From Sva-07 sp963774765 (GTDB lineage: Bacteria > Actinomycetota > Acidimicrobiia > Acidimicrobiales > Ilumatobacteraceae): a stretch of DNA of 64,000 nt. Every line of letters starts with the position of its first letter. Position 1 is the first letter of the stretch. The notes under the pieces are model-generated. The model was not told the DNA's origin, ran no database searches, and saw only the letters and a program-made list of their open reading frames with translations. Below, piece by piece: positions 50,771-59,914 of the stretch. The stretch covers positions 744,001 to 808,000 of the forward strand of contig CAVZGP010000011.1 of the NCBI GenBank assembly GCA_963774765.1, read 5' to 3'. A program made the position numbers and the translations under genes.

Positions 50771-51679
50771 TCACTCGACCGTGATCACCGGTGCGCCGGT
50801 GAAGTCCGACAGCCACTCCTGGGTGATCGCGTCGAGTTCGCCGTTGTCGGTGAGCGTGGTGATCGCCGCATCGACACAGGCCGTCAGCGCGCTGTCCTTC
50901 TCGAGCACGAAACCGAACTGGTCGGCCGTGCCGCCGGCGTCGGCAGGGAACTGGCCGACGACGGAGCTGCCCTCGATCTCGACACCGGACACGTACAGCG
51001 CCGTCGGGAGGTCGAACACTGCAGCGTCGATCTGGTTGGCTTCGAGTGCAGCCTTGGCGCCGACGTTGTCGTCGTACACGAACGGTTCCTGGGTGGGCTG
51101 GATCACGTCGTTGATGAAGTCGAGGCTGGTCGTGCCGACCTGGGCGCCGAACTTGACGTCCTTGAGGTCGGCAACTGTCGTGGCGCCTTCCGCCGCCGAT
51201 CCGTCGAGGGCAACGATGGCCTGGTTGCTCGTGTAGTACGGCAGCGAGAAGTCGATGTTCTCGCGTCGATCCTCGGTGATCGAGTACTGCTGGAGGTTGA
51301 TGTCGAAGCTCTTCGCGCCGGGTTGGATCGCCTCGTCGAAGGTGGTGCGGGACCACACGACGGCGTCGCCCTCGTAGCCCATTTCGCTGGCGACCGCGTA
51401 GGCCACGGCGGCCTCGAAGCCCTCACCGGTCTCGGGTGCATCGTCGATGACCCAGGGGTAGAAGGCGGGTTCGCCGGTGGCGATGGTGAGCACGCCGTCG
51501 TCGATGGTCGAGCTGCAGTCGGCAGCAGCGTCGGCGTCGCCATCGGCCGACGTGTCGGCCGGGGCGGTGGTGTCGTCGGCGGAGTCGCCGCTGTCGTCAT
51601 CGCTACCGCAGGCGGCCAGGACGAGGGCGCCGACGGCGATGACCGGGATGATCCGGCGCAGGGCGGGGGAGCGTCGCAT
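50771..51679 (-). CDS. Amino-acid-binding lipoprotein of ABC transporter
   Basis: 302 residues. ATG at 51679 is supported by AAGGAGA 7 nt upstream; an ATG 27 nt further up lacks it. Signal peptide with lipobox GALVLAACGS, an acidic Asp/Ser/Thr linker to about residue 55, then the SBP_bac_3 domain: FYPWVIDDAPETGEGFEAAV, FDINLQQYSITEDRRENIDF and YYTSNQAIVAL. Captures a polar amino acid outside the membrane. First gene of the operon. Confidence 0.92.
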   Translation of the reverse strand: MRRSPALRRIIPVIAVGALVLAACGSDDDSGDSADDTTAPADTSADGDADAAADCSSTIDDGVLTIATGEPAFYPWVIDDAPETGEGFEAAVAYAVASEMGYEGDAVVWSRTTFDEAIQPGAKSFDINLQQYSITEDRRENIDFSLPYYTSNQAIVALDGSAAEGATTVADLKDVKFGAQVGTTSLDFINDVIQPTQEPFVYDDNVGAKAALEANQIDAAVFDLPTALYVSGVEIEGSSVVGQFPADAGGTADQFGFVLEKDSALTACVDAAITTLTDNGELDAITQEWLSDFTGAPVITVE

Positions 51680-51757
51680 GAGGTTCTCCTTCAGGTTGTT
51701 GTTCACGCGATCGAGAAACTACTGCCTGCCCCGACCGAGCACATCCTTCGTTGCCCG

Positions 51758-51797
51758 CGATGAGCGAAACGACCGTATGTGGCGGTTTGGCTCATCG
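51758..51797. repeat. 40-nt palindrome, family B copy 1
   Basis: CGATGAGCGAAACGACCGTA at the left and GCGGTTTGGCTCATCG at the right; terminal arms CGATGAGC/GCTCATCG are perfect, and the inner ACCG/CGGT pair. Copies at 51819-51858 and 59875-59914. Confidence 0.85.
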
Positions 51798-51818
51798 GTA
51801 GGTGTTTGGGTGGGGTTG

Positions 51819-51858
51819 CGATGAGCGAGGCGACCGTATGTGGCGGTTTGGCTCATCG
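51819..51858. repeat. 40-nt palindrome, family B copy 2
   Basis: Same orientation as copy 1, 21 nt after it, with CGATGAGCGAGGCGACCGTA at the left. Both fill the 290-nt spacer between the divergent amino-acid ABC and dapA genes; nothing else is recognised in that spacer. Confidence 0.85.
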
Positions 51859-51969
51859 GAGTGGCTTGGAACCGAACTGCACGGAACGGTTGTGATCGAA
51901 TAGGTTGCGGGGCGTGAATTGCGCGATGGCCGGCCGACATCCCCAGACCTGCGCGGGGTGGTGGCGCTG

Positions 51970-52860
51970 ATGGCGCGCTTCGGTCGGATTCTCACCGCCA
52001 TGGTCAGCCCGTTCGATGACGACGGTGATCTCGACGTCGACGCTGCGGTGACGCTCGCGAAGTGGCTCGTCGAACAGGGCAACGAGGGTCTCGTCGTGGC
52101 CGGCACCACGGGCGAGTCGGCGACGCTCTCGATCGACGAGAAGTTGACGTTGTTCGAGGCCGTCGTGACGGCGGTCACGGTGCCGGTGATCGCCGGCACG
52201 ACCGGGTTCAACACCCGTCACGACATCGGCCTCACCGAGGAGGCCGGACACCTCGGTATCGCCGGAATCCTTGGTGTCTGCCCCTTCTACAGCCGGCCGT
52301 CGCAGGCGGGAATCGAGACCCACTTCCGGGCGATCGCCGCGTCGACCGACCTGCCGCTGGTGCTCTACGACATCCCGGCGCGCACCGGACGCAAGATCGA
52401 CAGCACGACCCTCGTCCGCCTCGCAAACGACGTGCCGAACATCGTCGCGCTCAAGGACGCGGCCGGCAATCCCGGAGCCACCGCCGCCGTCGCCGCCAAC
52501 TGCCCCGACGACTTCGAGATCTATTCGGGTGACGACTCGATGACCTTGCCGCTGCTGGCCATCGGTGCCGTCGGCGCGATCGGGGTGGCGACGCACTGGT
52601 GCGCTCCCGACCACGTCGCGATGTTCGACGCATGGCAGCGCGGTGACACCGCGGAAGCCCGGCGCATCAACGCCCGCCAGTTGGAGAGCTACGAGTTCGA
52701 GACCAGCGACGTCGCCCCGAACCCGGTACCGTCGAAGGCCATGTTGAGAACGCTCGGTCATGCTGTCGGGGAATGCAGGTCCCCGATGGGGCCGACGCCT
52801 CACGGTCTCGAACACGCCGCCCGCGGCATCTACGAACGCCTGGTCGGCGCCCGTGGCTGA
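51970..52860 (+). CDS. dapA: 4-hydroxy-tetrahydrodipicolinate synthase
   Basis: 296 residues, first committed enzyme of lysine/DAP synthesis. ATG at 51970 gives the family start MARFGRILTAMVSPFDDDGD. Catalytic set: Thr-Thr at residues 46-47 (GTTGES), Tyr133 (LYDIPARTG) and Schiff-base Lys162 (NIVALKDAAGN). The stop overlaps the next gene's GTG by 8 nt. dapA next to rnj is the order in mycobacteria. Confidence 0.95.
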   Translation: MARFGRILTAMVSPFDDDGDLDVDAAVTLAKWLVEQGNEGLVVAGTTGESATLSIDEKLTLFEAVVTAVTVPVIAGTTGFNTRHDIGLTEEAGHLGIAGILGVCPFYSRPSQAGIETHFRAIAASTDLPLVLYDIPARTGRKIDSTTLVRLANDVPNIVALKDAAGNPGATAAVAANCPDDFEIYSGDDSMTLPLLAIGAVGAIGVATHWCAPDHVAMFDAWQRGDTAEARRINARQLESYEFETSDVAPNPVPSKAMLRTLGHAVGECRSPMGPTPHGLEHAARGIYERLVGARG

Positions 52861-54592
52861 GCGCCGTCAAACACGTTCCCCCGACTCGGCCGTGCCGGTT
52901 CGGATCGTCTTCCTCGGTGGTCTCGGCGAGATCGGCCGAAACTGCATGGCGATCGAGCAGGGTGCCGCCGACGACCCCGACCGCACGATCATGCTCATCG
53001 ACTGCGGGCTGATGTTTCCCGACGCCAACATGCACGGCGTCGATCTGATCCTGCCCGACTTCACCTATCTCCGTGAGAACGCACAACGGATCGCCGCGCT
53101 CGTGCTCACGCACGGCCACGAGGACCACGTCGGCGCCATCCAGTACCTGTTGCGCGATCACGACGGCATCGGTGACCTGCGCGACGATCCACTGCCGATC
53201 TACGGCGCCGCCCTCACCCTCGGCCTGGCCCGCAACCGCATCGAGGAAGCCGGGCTGCTCCCGAAGACCGACATGCGCAAGGTCGCCGACGGCGAAACGA
53301 TCGAGATCGGTTCGCTGAAGGTCGAGTTCATCCCGGTCACCCACTCGGTCCCGCACGCCCATGCAATCGCCGTGCACACCGCCCAGGGCGTCGTGCTGCA
53401 TTCGGGCGACTACAAGATCGACCTCACTCCGGTCGATTCACGGCGCACCGATCTGGCCCGCATCGGTCAGCTCGCCAAGGATCCTGGCATTCGGTTGCTG
53501 ATGGCCGACTCGACCAACGCCGAAGAGGCCGGCTACTCGCCCAGTGAAACCAGCGTCGGAGCTGTCCTCACCGGGCTGTTCGCGTCGCACCGCGATCGTC
53601 GCATCGTCACTGCGAGCTTCGCCAGCCACCTGCACCGCATCCAGCAGATCGCCGCCGCGGCAATGGCGGACGGCCGCAAGATCGCGACGCTCGGGTTGAG
53701 CATGAAGAAGAACGTGCGGCTCGGTCGCGAGCTGAAGGTGCTCGACATTCCCGAGTCGGCGATCATCGACATCGAGGAGATCGACAAGTACGAGCCGGGT
53801 CAGATCTGCATCATCTCCACGGGGTCGCAGGGCGAGCCGATGTCGGCACTCGGGCTGATGGCCCGCGGCGAGAACAAATGGCTCAAGCTCGGCGAGCACG
53901 ACACCGTGGTGCTGTCGAGTCATGCGATTCCCGGCAACGAGAGCAACGTCAATGCGGTCATCGACGGGCTGATCCGCATGGGCGCCGACGTCGTGCACTC
54001 CGGGATCCTCGACGTGCACGCCACCGGGCACGCCCAGGCCGACGAGATCAAGACCTACCTGTCGATCGTCAACCCCGAGTGGTACGTCCCGATCCACGGC
54101 GAGTATCGCCACATGGTCGCCAACGCCAAGCTCGGCGAGCTGATGGGTGTGGCGCACGATCGAGTGATCCTGTGCGAGGACGGCGACGTGCTCGAGTTGA
54201 CCGACGACGACCTCAAGCCCATCGGTCGGGTTCCGTCGGGCTATCTCTACGTCGATGGCATCGTCGGCGACGTCGGCCAGGGCGTGTTGCGCGACCGCCA
54301 GAAGCTCGCCGAGGAGGGTGTGGTCGTTGTCGTTGTCACGGTCGACATCCAGACCGGCAAAGTGCTCGTCGGCCCCGAGATCATCACTCGCGGTTGGGTC
54401 TATGCCCCCGAAGCCGAGGATCTCCTCGACGAAGCATGCGACACGGTCGCCGATGCCGTCGAGGCGTCGCTCGGCAAGGGCGTGCGCGATGTCGAGGCGT
54501 TGGAGCGTGACGTGCGTCGCGCCGCCGGCAAGTTCGTCAGCGAGCGCACCAAGCGTCGGCCGATGATCGTGCCCGTCGTCATGGAGGCCTGA
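52853..54592 (+). CDS. rnj: Ribonuclease J
   Basis: 579 residues, metallo-beta-lactamase/beta-CASP RNase with 5'-3' exonuclease and endonuclease activity. GTG at 52853 overlaps dapA; the N-terminus is about 20 residues longer than usual. Metal motif THGHEDHVGA (His87, His89, Asp91, His92), and HSVPHAHA and HSGDYKID in the lactamase part. The beta-CASP domain and the C-terminal region GYLYVDGIVGDVGQGVLRDR complete it. It matures rRNA and degrades mRNA. Confidence 0.95.
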   Translation: MAERRQTRSPDSAVPVRIVFLGGLGEIGRNCMAIEQGAADDPDRTIMLIDCGLMFPDANMHGVDLILPDFTYLRENAQRIAALVLTHGHEDHVGAIQYLLRDHDGIGDLRDDPLPIYGAALTLGLARNRIEEAGLLPKTDMRKVADGETIEIGSLKVEFIPVTHSVPHAHAIAVHTAQGVVLHSGDYKIDLTPVDSRRTDLARIGQLAKDPGIRLLMADSTNAEEAGYSPSETSVGAVLTGLFASHRDRRIVTASFASHLHRIQQIAAAAMADGRKIATLGLSMKKNVRLGRELKVLDIPESAIIDIEEIDKYEPGQICIISTGSQGEPMSALGLMARGENKWLKLGEHDTVVLSSHAIPGNESNVNAVIDGLIRMGADVVHSGILDVHATGHAQADEIKTYLSIVNPEWYVPIHGEYRHMVANAKLGELMGVAHDRVILCEDGDVLELTDDDLKPIGRVPSGYLYVDGIVGDVGQGVLRDRQKLAEEGVVVVVVTVDIQTGKVLVGPEIITRGWVYAPEAEDLLDEACDTVADAVEASLGKGVRDVEALERDVRRAAGKFVSERTKRRPMIVPVVMEA

Positions 54593-54595
54593 GCG

Positions 54596-55090
54596 TTGAA
54601 GGCGGTGGCAGTGGCGGTGCTGCTCGTCGCCGCGCTGGCAGGGTGCAGCGGCGACGAGGCGGGGAACGGCGACTCGTTCGTCGCCGAGGTCCGTCCGGCC
54701 ATCGAGGCAGTCGAAGCCGAACTCGGCGCCGGTCAGGAGTTCTTCGAGGTCACCGCCAACGCTCAGGTGACGAACCTGTTCGTTGCCGTGGACGATGCGA
54801 CCGCAGCGGTGCCGTACGTCTATCTCGATGGGGAACTCCAACCCCCGGCGCCGACGTTGACCGGCGCGTCCGGCTACACGTTCGATGCCGATGCCGTCGT
54901 CTTCGACGAGGACACGATCCTCGACGCGGTCACCGAAGAACTGCCCGAGTCGACGATCGAGGCGTTCAGCATCGAGGGTGGCGACGGGGGCGTCGTGCGC
55001 TACGTCGTGTCGACCCTGTCGCCCGAAGGTGGTCGACTCGACGTCACCGTCGGCCCCGATGGGACCGTCGTCGCTGTCGACCCCCTCTGA
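54596..55090 (+). CDS. Hypothetical lipoprotein
   Basis: 164 residues starting with TTG at 54596 (read MKAVAVAVLLVAALAGCSGD); no ATG or GTG fits the signal peptide as well. The lipobox LAGCS predicts Cys lipidation at about residue 17. The rest, about 145 residues, is acidic with predicted beta strands (VTNLFVAVDDATAAVPYVYL; ARRYVVST-like C-terminus) and no recognised family. It follows rnj by 3 nt and precedes ftsK, a spot occupied by varied small genes in Actinobacteria. Confidence 0.7.
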   Translation: MKAVAVAVLLVAALAGCSGDEAGNGDSFVAEVRPAIEAVEAELGAGQEFFEVTANAQVTNLFVAVDDATAAVPYVYLDGELQPPAPTLTGASGYTFDADAVVFDEDTILDAVTEELPESTIEAFSIEGGDGGVVRYVVSTLSPEGGRLDVTVGPDGTVVAVDPL

Positions 55091-55093
55091 CCG

Positions 55094-55140
55094 TTCTCGT
55101 GAACTCGTGCGGGAACTATTCCCCAACGAGTTCACGAGAA
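55094..55140. repeat. 47-nt hairpin, family E copy 1
   Basis: Perfect 15-nt arms TTCTCGTGAACTCGT (55094-55108) and ACGAGTTCACGAGAA (55126-55140), inner GGGAA/TTCCC. It starts 3 nt after the lipoprotein stop and may terminate transcription. A related element is at 57849-57895. Confidence 0.75.
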
Positions 55141-55237
55141 GCGTGGAGGAGGTGGCGAGGGGGGCGCCAGGGGGGAGGGTCACGGTTTTGGGGGTCGCCG
55201 TTCCGTGTGGCATCCGGTTGGTACCGTGTACGACGTC

Positions 55238-57835
55238 ATGTCCACGTGGGGTGCCTCCAAGAAGAAGTCGCCGTCGACCAGCCGGAAGACGGCGCCCAAG
55301 AAGCGTTCCACGACGTCGTCGAGCCAGTCGACGAAGGCTGCGGCCGGCAAGTCCTCGGCCGGCAAGTCGTCGGCCGGCAAGGGTTCGAAGGCATCTGGCA
55401 ACGTCCGTGACCTGACGCCTCCCGAGGGTTCGAGTTCGCGTCGCGACCAGGCCACCGCCGAGCTGCGTGAGGCGGTCGGCGGACGGGAACACGAATTCGT
55501 GGGGCTCGGTCTGATCGGTCTGGCAATCCTGCTCGGACTTGCGGTGTACGTGAACCTCGCCGGTCCGTTGGGTCGAGGGATCGAGACGCTCACCGGCTGG
55601 CTGTTCGGTCTCGGTCGCTACGCCGTCCCGGTCGTGCTCGCCGCCGTCGGCATCTCGTTCGTGAGAAAGGGCCGATCGGCGAGCCCGTTCCAGCTCGCCG
55701 TCGGCTGGACGATGATGTCGCTCGCGATTCTCGGCCTGTTGCAGGTCGCGCGAGGAGCCGAACAGTTCAGCGATGCCGCCGACGGGATCGACGAGGCCGG
55801 AGGGTGGATCGGCGCGTTCGTCGGCATCCCCGTCGAAGCACTCCTCGGGACGGCCGGCGCGGCCGTGGTGCTCGTGACCGCATTCGCCGGCGGAGCGCTG
55901 CTGGTCACACGCACGTCGGTCAGGACGTTCGCGCAGCACACCGGGGGATTCCTCGCTGCGGTCGGAGCACCGCTCGGGCGGGCCGCCAAGTCCGGCATCA
56001 GCAACATCTCGACGCTCAGCAGCGACCGTGAGGCCGATGCTGCCGCCCGGTCCGCATCGCTCGGCGATCCCGGCGTCGTCGGCGAGGCGTCGTCGCTGTC
56101 GCCGGGATTGTACGACTTCGCAGCAGAAGGCGACGATCTCGGCGGGGGAGAGCTGCCGGCTCCGAGGCCGCGCCGCACGAAGAAGCCGAAGTTCGACACG
56201 GGGAGTCAGCCGTCGTCCGCGGTCGTCGGTGACGGCGCCCAGGTGGGCGAGTGGGTACTGCCCCCGATGACGTTTCTCGATCGGCCAGGCGAGCAGACCA
56301 TCGACCGCAAGGCTGTGGAGGCTCGCGGCAAGATGCTGCACGAATCGCTCGCGTCGCACGGCGTCGAGACCACGTTGCTCGGCATGACCGTCGGCCCGAC
56401 GGTGACCCGTTACGAACTCGAACTCGGCCCTGGCGTGAAGGTTGCCCGCGTCACCAGCCTGCAGAAGGACATCGCCTACGCGATGGCGGCGGTCGACGTG
56501 CGCATCCTGGCGCCCATTCCCGGGCGGTCGGCGATCGGTGTCGAAGTGCCGAACCACCAGCGCCAGCTGGTTGCGCTCGGCGACCTCTTGACATCGCCCG
56601 AAGCGGCCAAGGCCGCCAACCCGCTCGATGTGGCCATCGGCAAGGACATCGCCGGCAAGGCCGTGTTCCTCGACCTCGCCGCCACACCGCACATGCTGAT
56701 CGCCGGTGCCACCGGTGCCGGCAAGTCGAGCGGCATCAACTGCATCATCACCTCGCTGCTGATGCGAACGACCCCCGACGACGTTCGCCTCATCCTGATC
56801 GACCCGAAGCAGGTCGAGATGGGCCAGTACGCCCGGCTCCCGCATCTACTGACCCAACCGGTCACCAACCCGAAGAAGGCCGCCAACGCGCTGGGATGGG
56901 CGGTCAAGGAGATGGAACGCCGCTACGACGTGCTCTCCGAACTCGGCTACCGCGACATCACCGGGTACAACAAGGCGTTCGCCAAGGGCCAGATCCAGCC
57001 ATCGCTCGGCTCGGAGATCGAGTACGAACACATGCCGTACATCGTGGTGGTCGTCGACGAGCTCAACGACCTGATGATGGTCGCCGCCCGTGACGTCGAG
57101 GAGTCGATCACCCGTATCGCCCAGAAGGCGCGTGCGGTCGGCATCCACCTGATCGTCGCGACGCAGCGGCCGTCGGTGAACGTCATCACGGGTGTCATCA
57201 AGGCCAACATCCCCGCTCGTATGGCGTTCGCCGTGTCGAGTCTCACCGACAGCCGGGTCATCCTCGACCAGCCCGGCGCCGAGAAGCTCGTCGGCAAGGG
57301 CGACATGCTGCTGCTGCCGGGCAACTCATCGGTCGCCAACCGCATCCAGGGGTCGTTCGTCAGCGAGGACGAGGTGCGACAGGTCGTCGCCCACTGGCGG
57401 GCGCAGTCACCGGAGCCGATCTATTCCGACGACGTCGAGTCCGGTGGCGAAGGCGACCGGAACAGCGACGGGGGATCGGGGCAGTCGGCGCTGGTGCCGC
57501 CGCGCGGGGGTCCCGGAGGTGGAACTCCGGCAGGTACTCCGGGTATGGCGTCGCTCGACCTCGACGTCACGTCCGACGCCAATGCGTTCTCGGCTGGCGA
57601 GGACGACGAGGACACCGCGATGATGCGCCAGGCGATGGAGCTCGTGGTGCGCAGCCAGCTCGGTTCGACCTCGATGCTGCAACGAAAGTTGAAGGTCGGT
57701 TTCGCCCGTGCCGGCCGGATCATGGACCTGCTCGAGCAACGCGGTGTGGTCGGACCCAGCGAGGGCTCGAAGGCCCGAGCGGTGCTGATGACCGTGGAGG
57801 AGTTCGAGCTCCTCCAACAGAACGGCCAGGTCTGA
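55238..57835 (+). CDS. ftsK: DNA translocase FtsK/SpoIIIE
   Basis: 865 residues. ATG at 55238 (MSTWGASKKKSPSTSRKTAP). A Lys/Ser-rich N-terminus with a short repeat (GKSSAGKSSAGKGSKASG) precedes four membrane segments (VGLGLIGLAILLGLAVYV onward), a variable linker, then the motor: Walker A AGATGAGKSSGINC, Walker B VVVVDELNDLMMVA and the alpha/beta RecA-fold ring. The C-terminal gamma winged helix SMLQRKLKVGFARAGRIMDL reads polar DNA sequences. It clears chromosomes from the septum. Confidence 0.95.
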   Translation: MSTWGASKKKSPSTSRKTAPKKRSTTSSSQSTKAAAGKSSAGKSSAGKGSKASGNVRDLTPPEGSSSRRDQATAELREAVGGREHEFVGLGLIGLAILLGLAVYVNLAGPLGRGIETLTGWLFGLGRYAVPVVLAAVGISFVRKGRSASPFQLAVGWTMMSLAILGLLQVARGAEQFSDAADGIDEAGGWIGAFVGIPVEALLGTAGAAVVLVTAFAGGALLVTRTSVRTFAQHTGGFLAAVGAPLGRAAKSGISNISTLSSDREADAAARSASLGDPGVVGEASSLSPGLYDFAAEGDDLGGGELPAPRPRRTKKPKFDTGSQPSSAVVGDGAQVGEWVLPPMTFLDRPGEQTIDRKAVEARGKMLHESLASHGVETTLLGMTVGPTVTRYELELGPGVKVARVTSLQKDIAYAMAAVDVRILAPIPGRSAIGVEVPNHQRQLVALGDLLTSPEAAKAANPLDVAIGKDIAGKAVFLDLAATPHMLIAGATGAGKSSGINCIITSLLMRTTPDDVRLILIDPKQVEMGQYARLPHLLTQPVTNPKKAANALGWAVKEMERRYDVLSELGYRDITGYNKAFAKGQIQPSLGSEIEYEHMPYIVVVVDELNDLMMVAARDVEESITRIAQKARAVGIHLIVATQRPSVNVITGVIKANIPARMAFAVSSLTDSRVILDQPGAEKLVGKGDMLLLPGNSSVANRIQGSFVSEDEVRQVVAHWRAQSPEPIYSDDVESGGEGDRNSDGGSGQSALVPPRGGPGGGTPAGTPGMASLDLDVTSDANAFSAGEDDEDTAMMRQAMELVVRSQLGSTSMLQRKLKVGFARAGRIMDLLEQRGVVGPSEGSKARAVLMTVEEFELLQQNGQV

Positions 57836-57848
57836 CCCACGCTCTGCA

Positions 57849-57895
57849 TTCTCGTGAACAACTTCACCTCTGGGAGGTGGACTTGTTCACGCGAA
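57849..57895. repeat. 47-nt hairpin, family E copy 2
   Basis: TTCTCGTGAACAA (57849-57861) and TTGTTCACGCGAA (57883-57895) pair at 12 of 13 positions; inner CACCTC/GAGGTG pair. It lies 13 nt after the ftsK stop. Same length and outer arms as 55094-55140 but a different centre. Confidence 0.7.
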
Positions 57896-57941
57896 CGGGT
57901 TGGGCTACGGGCGGGGTCGGCGCCGATGGCATCATGTCGCG

Positions 57942-58893
57942 ATGCCAGCACCCGTCGTCCGTGAGTTCGCCCCCGAGTTGACCGAGATCGCCCACGGCCT
58001 CCGGTTCCCCGAAGGCCCGATCGCGATGCCGGACGGATCGGTGGTCGTCGTCGAGATGTTCGGCCCTCGCCTGACGTGCGTCCATCCCGACGGTTCGACC
58101 GAGATGATCGCCGAGATCCCTGGCGGACCCAACGGTGCTGCCGTCGGCCCGGACGGCGCCATCTACGTGTGCAACAACGGCGGCGCGTTCAGCCCGGTCG
58201 ATTTCGGCGGAATGATGTTCCCCGGTCCGTTCGATCCCGAGCGCTACCTCGGGGGGAGCATCCAGCGCGTCGACGTCCACGACGGCACCGTCACCGACCT
58301 GTACACCGCATGCGGCGGTCACCCGTTGCGTGGACCGAACGACCTGGTGATGGACGGCCACGGTGGGTTCTGGTTCACCGACCACGGCATCCGCGACACC
58401 GAGGCTCGTGCCGCCGACCTGACCGGGATCTACTACGCCCACGCCGACGGCAGCGGCATCGAGGAGGTCGTGTTCCCGACGGACTCGCCGAACGGCATCG
58501 GGCTGTCACCGGACACCGACACGCTCTACTGGGCCGAGACCCACAACGGGCGCGTTCACCAACGGAGCATCACGTCGCCGGGCGAGGTCGTCGCCCCGGC
58601 CCCGCTCGACCTCGCCGCGGTGCTGTACGGCTTCCCCGGCTACCAGCTGCTCGACTCGCTGGCGGTCGACGGTGACGGATGGATCTGCGTGGCGACCCTG
58701 ATCAACGGCGGCATCACGGCGATCTCGCCCGATGGCAGCGAGGTCGAGTTCTACGAGACCGGTGATCCCATCACCACCAACATCTGCTTCGGCGGCGACG
58801 ACCTGCGCACTGCATACGTCACGTGTTCGAGCAGTCGGGCGTCTGGTGTCGTTCCGTTGGCCCCGACCCGGCCTGCGACTCGCTCACCAGTGA
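57942..58893 (+). CDS. SMP-30/gluconolactonase-family protein (single-base insertion near C-terminus)
   Basis: About 316 residues. ATG at 57942 (MPAPVVREFAPELTEIAHGL). Beta-propeller repeats of the SMP-30/gluconolactonase family with metal-site segments LRFPEGPIAMPDGS, GPNDLVMDGHGGFWFTDHGI and SPNGIGLSPD. Members hydrolyse lactones (gluconolactone and related). After TNICFGGDDLRTAYVTC the frame has one extra base near 58834-58838 (GCAGTCGGGC); removing it gives GRLVSFRWPRPGLRLAHQ and a TGA at 58891-58893, the family's usual end. Without correction it reads through into the next gene, a false fusion of 655 residues. Confidence 0.82.
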
Positions 58894-59867
58894 GCGAGTC
58901 GTCACCGGCGTCGGTGCCGGTCATCGATCTGAGCGGATTCCCCGAGGGCGATGGACCGCAGCGGCGCGTGCTCGGCGACCAGATCGATCGTGCCTGCCGC
59001 GAGGTCGGCTTCTTCACCGTGGTCGGCCACGGGGTGGACGATGCCACCATCGAGGCGCTCCGGTCGGCGGCGATCGATTTCTTCGACGCACCGCTGGCTG
59101 ATCGGCTCGCGGTGGCAATGCCCGAGCCCGGCTACCCCTACGGCTACAACCCGCTGCAGGCGGAGTCGCTCAACCGTTCGATCGGAGGGGTGGCGCTCGC
59201 CGACCTCAAGGAGACCTTCAACGTCGGGCCGATCGATCCGCCGCCGCGCCCGCTCAGCGAGATGGTCGACCCCGACGAGCGTGCGGTGTACGCACCGAAC
59301 CTGTGGCCCGAGGCGGTGCCCACGTTGCGCCCTGCGGTCGAGGCGTACTACCGATCGATGGCCGAGCTTGCAGCGACATTGATGGAGGCCTTCGCGGTGG
59401 CGCTCGATCTCGACGCCGGGACGTTCGACGATCTGATCGATGCGCACGGCTCGGCGTTGCGGCTCGCTCACTACCCGGCGCTCGGTGAGCCGCCGGTCCC
59501 CGGTCAGTTCCGCGCCGGCGCTCACACGGACTACGGGACGCTCACGATCTTGTGGACCGACGGCGAGCCGGGGCTGCAGGTGCAGGCGATCGACGGGTCG
59601 TGGCTCGACGTCGCACCGGTGGACGGCGGGCTGATCGTCAACCTCGGTGACCTCATGCAGCGGTGGACGAACGATCGGTGGCGCTCGACGATGCACCGTG
59701 TCGTCGCCTCGAACCAATCGGGACGTCGACTGTCGATCCCGTTCTTCCACAATGCGAACTGGGATGCCGTGGTCGAATGCATCGTGCTCGACGGTGAGGC
59801 GCCGAAGTATCCGCCGATCACCGCCGGCCGCCACCTGATGGAGAAGTTCCGCTCGACCGTCATGTGA
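58890..59867 (+). CDS. 2-oxoglutarate/Fe(II)-dependent oxygenase (isopenicillin-N-synthase family)
   Basis: 325 residues from a GTG at 58890 overlapping the upstream TGA (GTGA). The DIOX_N segment VPVIDLSGFPEGD opens it; the double-stranded beta-helix has the iron triad His-x-Asp (FRAGAHTDYGTLTIL) and distal His (STMHRVVAS), and the 2OG-binding Arg in SGRRLSIPFF. It hydroxylates or oxidises a small molecule; substrate unknown. Paired with a lactonase-like gene, it may belong to a small catabolic unit. Confidence 0.87.
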   Translation: MSESSPASVPVIDLSGFPEGDGPQRRVLGDQIDRACREVGFFTVVGHGVDDATIEALRSAAIDFFDAPLADRLAVAMPEPGYPYGYNPLQAESLNRSIGGVALADLKETFNVGPIDPPPRPLSEMVDPDERAVYAPNLWPEAVPTLRPAVEAYYRSMAELAATLMEAFAVALDLDAGTFDDLIDAHGSALRLAHYPALGEPPVPGQFRAGAHTDYGTLTILWTDGEPGLQVQAIDGSWLDVAPVDGGLIVNLGDLMQRWTNDRWRSTMHRVVASNQSGRRLSIPFFHNANWDAVVECIVLDGEAPKYPPITAGRHLMEKFRSTVM

Positions 59868-59874
59868 CGGCGTC

Positions 59875-59914
59875 CGATGAGCGAAGCGACCGTCTACGGC
59901 GGTTTGGCTCATCG
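59875..59914. repeat. 40-nt palindrome, family B copy 3
   Basis: CGATGAGCGAAGCGACCGTC at the left, GCGGTTTGGCTCATCG at the right, same structure as the two copies at 51758-51858. It begins 8 nt after the oxygenase stop. Confidence 0.85.

Noticed and set aside
53438..56845. Antisense open frame of over 1,100 residues across rnj and ftsK
   Set aside because: It spans two firm genes and their spacer, with Asp/His/Arg-rich low-complexity translation typical of shadow frames.
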